Source: a bacterium
GTDB lineage: Bacteria; AUK180
NCBI GenBank assembly: GCA_021162505.1
Contig: JAGGYO010000131.1
Location: forward strand, 1 to 7,146
Length of the DNA: 7,146 nt
Direction of reading: 5' to 3'
In this document: piece after piece, positions 6,960 through 7,146 of the stretch
How the letters are laid out: each line of letters starts with the position of its first letter
How positions within the stretch are numbered: the first letter of the stretch is position 1
Notes under the pieces: model-generated
Databases searched by the model: none
The model's input: the letters and a program-made list of their open reading frames with translations, nothing else
What the model was told of the DNA's origin: nothing
Program-made: the position numbers and the translations under genes

Positions 6960-7146
6960 AAATTTCTCCTTTCTTAACTATACTTATTTTAAACTTTATT
7001 TTTTTTAATTCAAGTACTATTTCATATAAATTATTATCAAGATAGAACACACTAATATCTAAATCTTCATATATAGTTTTTCCACCCGAAATAATTTTGT
7101 GATTTCTAAAACGATATTTTTTACCGTTATATAATAATATAAGTTC
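6940..7146 (-). CDS. C-terminal end of an unidentified protein upstream of the secretin (5' end outside window)
   Basis: On the minus strand a frame is open from the right edge to the TAA at 6940-6942, giving 68 residues. One alternative minus frame stops within the first 20 bases and the other after about 85 bases, which favours this one. The peptide is rich in alternating beta-type strands (KKYRFRNHKIISGGK, then DISVFYLD, LYEIVLEL, IKFKISIVKKGE). It overlaps the secretin start by 20 bp, and the secretin ribosome site lies inside it, as expected for neighbouring operon genes. In pilMNOPQ operons the gene before pilQ is pilP, but I see no PilP hallmark here. I do not recognise the protein. 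Confidence 0.6.
   Translation of the reverse strand, partial: ELILLYNGKKYRFRNHKIISGGKTIYEDLDISVFYLDNNLYEIVLELKKIKFKISIVKKGEIYGEKRI

Noticed and set aside
1..7146. CRISPR array, insertion sequence, tRNA/rRNA gene or defence island
   Set aside because: No regularly spaced repeats, transposase motifs, inverted-repeat ends or cloverleaf-like segments were seen.

Overview
This AT-rich window (roughly one-third GC by eye) looks like ordinary chromosomal DNA of a Gram-negative (diderm) bacterium. It has a division cluster in the order ftsQ end, ftsA, ftsZ, a predicted outer-membrane beta-barrel protein, and a PilQ/GspD-type secretin. The division proteins are clearly recognisable but divergent, and the ftsZ-linked radical SAM protein is unlike the classic proteobacterial dcw layout. 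This suggests a deep-branching or candidate-phylum lineage, but the window alone does not fix the taxon.

Layout. Positions 1-4928 form one tightly packed plus-strand unit: the 3' end of ftsQ (open at the left edge), ftsA, ftsZ, a radical SAM protein with an N-terminal B12-binding-like region, and a secreted outer-membrane beta-barrel protein. The genes are separated by 1-12 bp or overlap by 1 bp (ftsZ/radical SAM) and 38 bp (radical SAM/barrel protein), with good Shine-Dalgarno sequences, so they are probably cotranscribed. A 231-bp convergent intergenic region (4929-5159) follows. It contains an imperfect 23-bp tandem repeat and no convincing terminator. The minus strand then carries a 599-aa secretin (5160-6959). 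Upstream of it is the end of another reading frame (6940-7146, cut by the right edge) that overlaps the secretin start by 20 bp, so the secretin is probably a distal gene of a pilus or secretion operon.

How the genes work together. FtsZ polymerises into the cytokinetic ring, FtsA is its actin-like membrane tether, and FtsQ is the periplasmic bitopic component linking to the septal synthase. Three oddities stand out. FtsA appears to lack the usual Thr and Lys in its phosphate-1 motif. FtsZ has a short tail without a canonical C-terminal peptide. A radical SAM enzyme is translationally coupled to FtsZ. The secretin side is separate in function (outer-membrane channel for type IV pili or type II secretion) and ends in an unusual extension of about 120 residues with two hydrophobic stretches. 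I see no mobile element, CRISPR array, RNA gene or defence system in the window.
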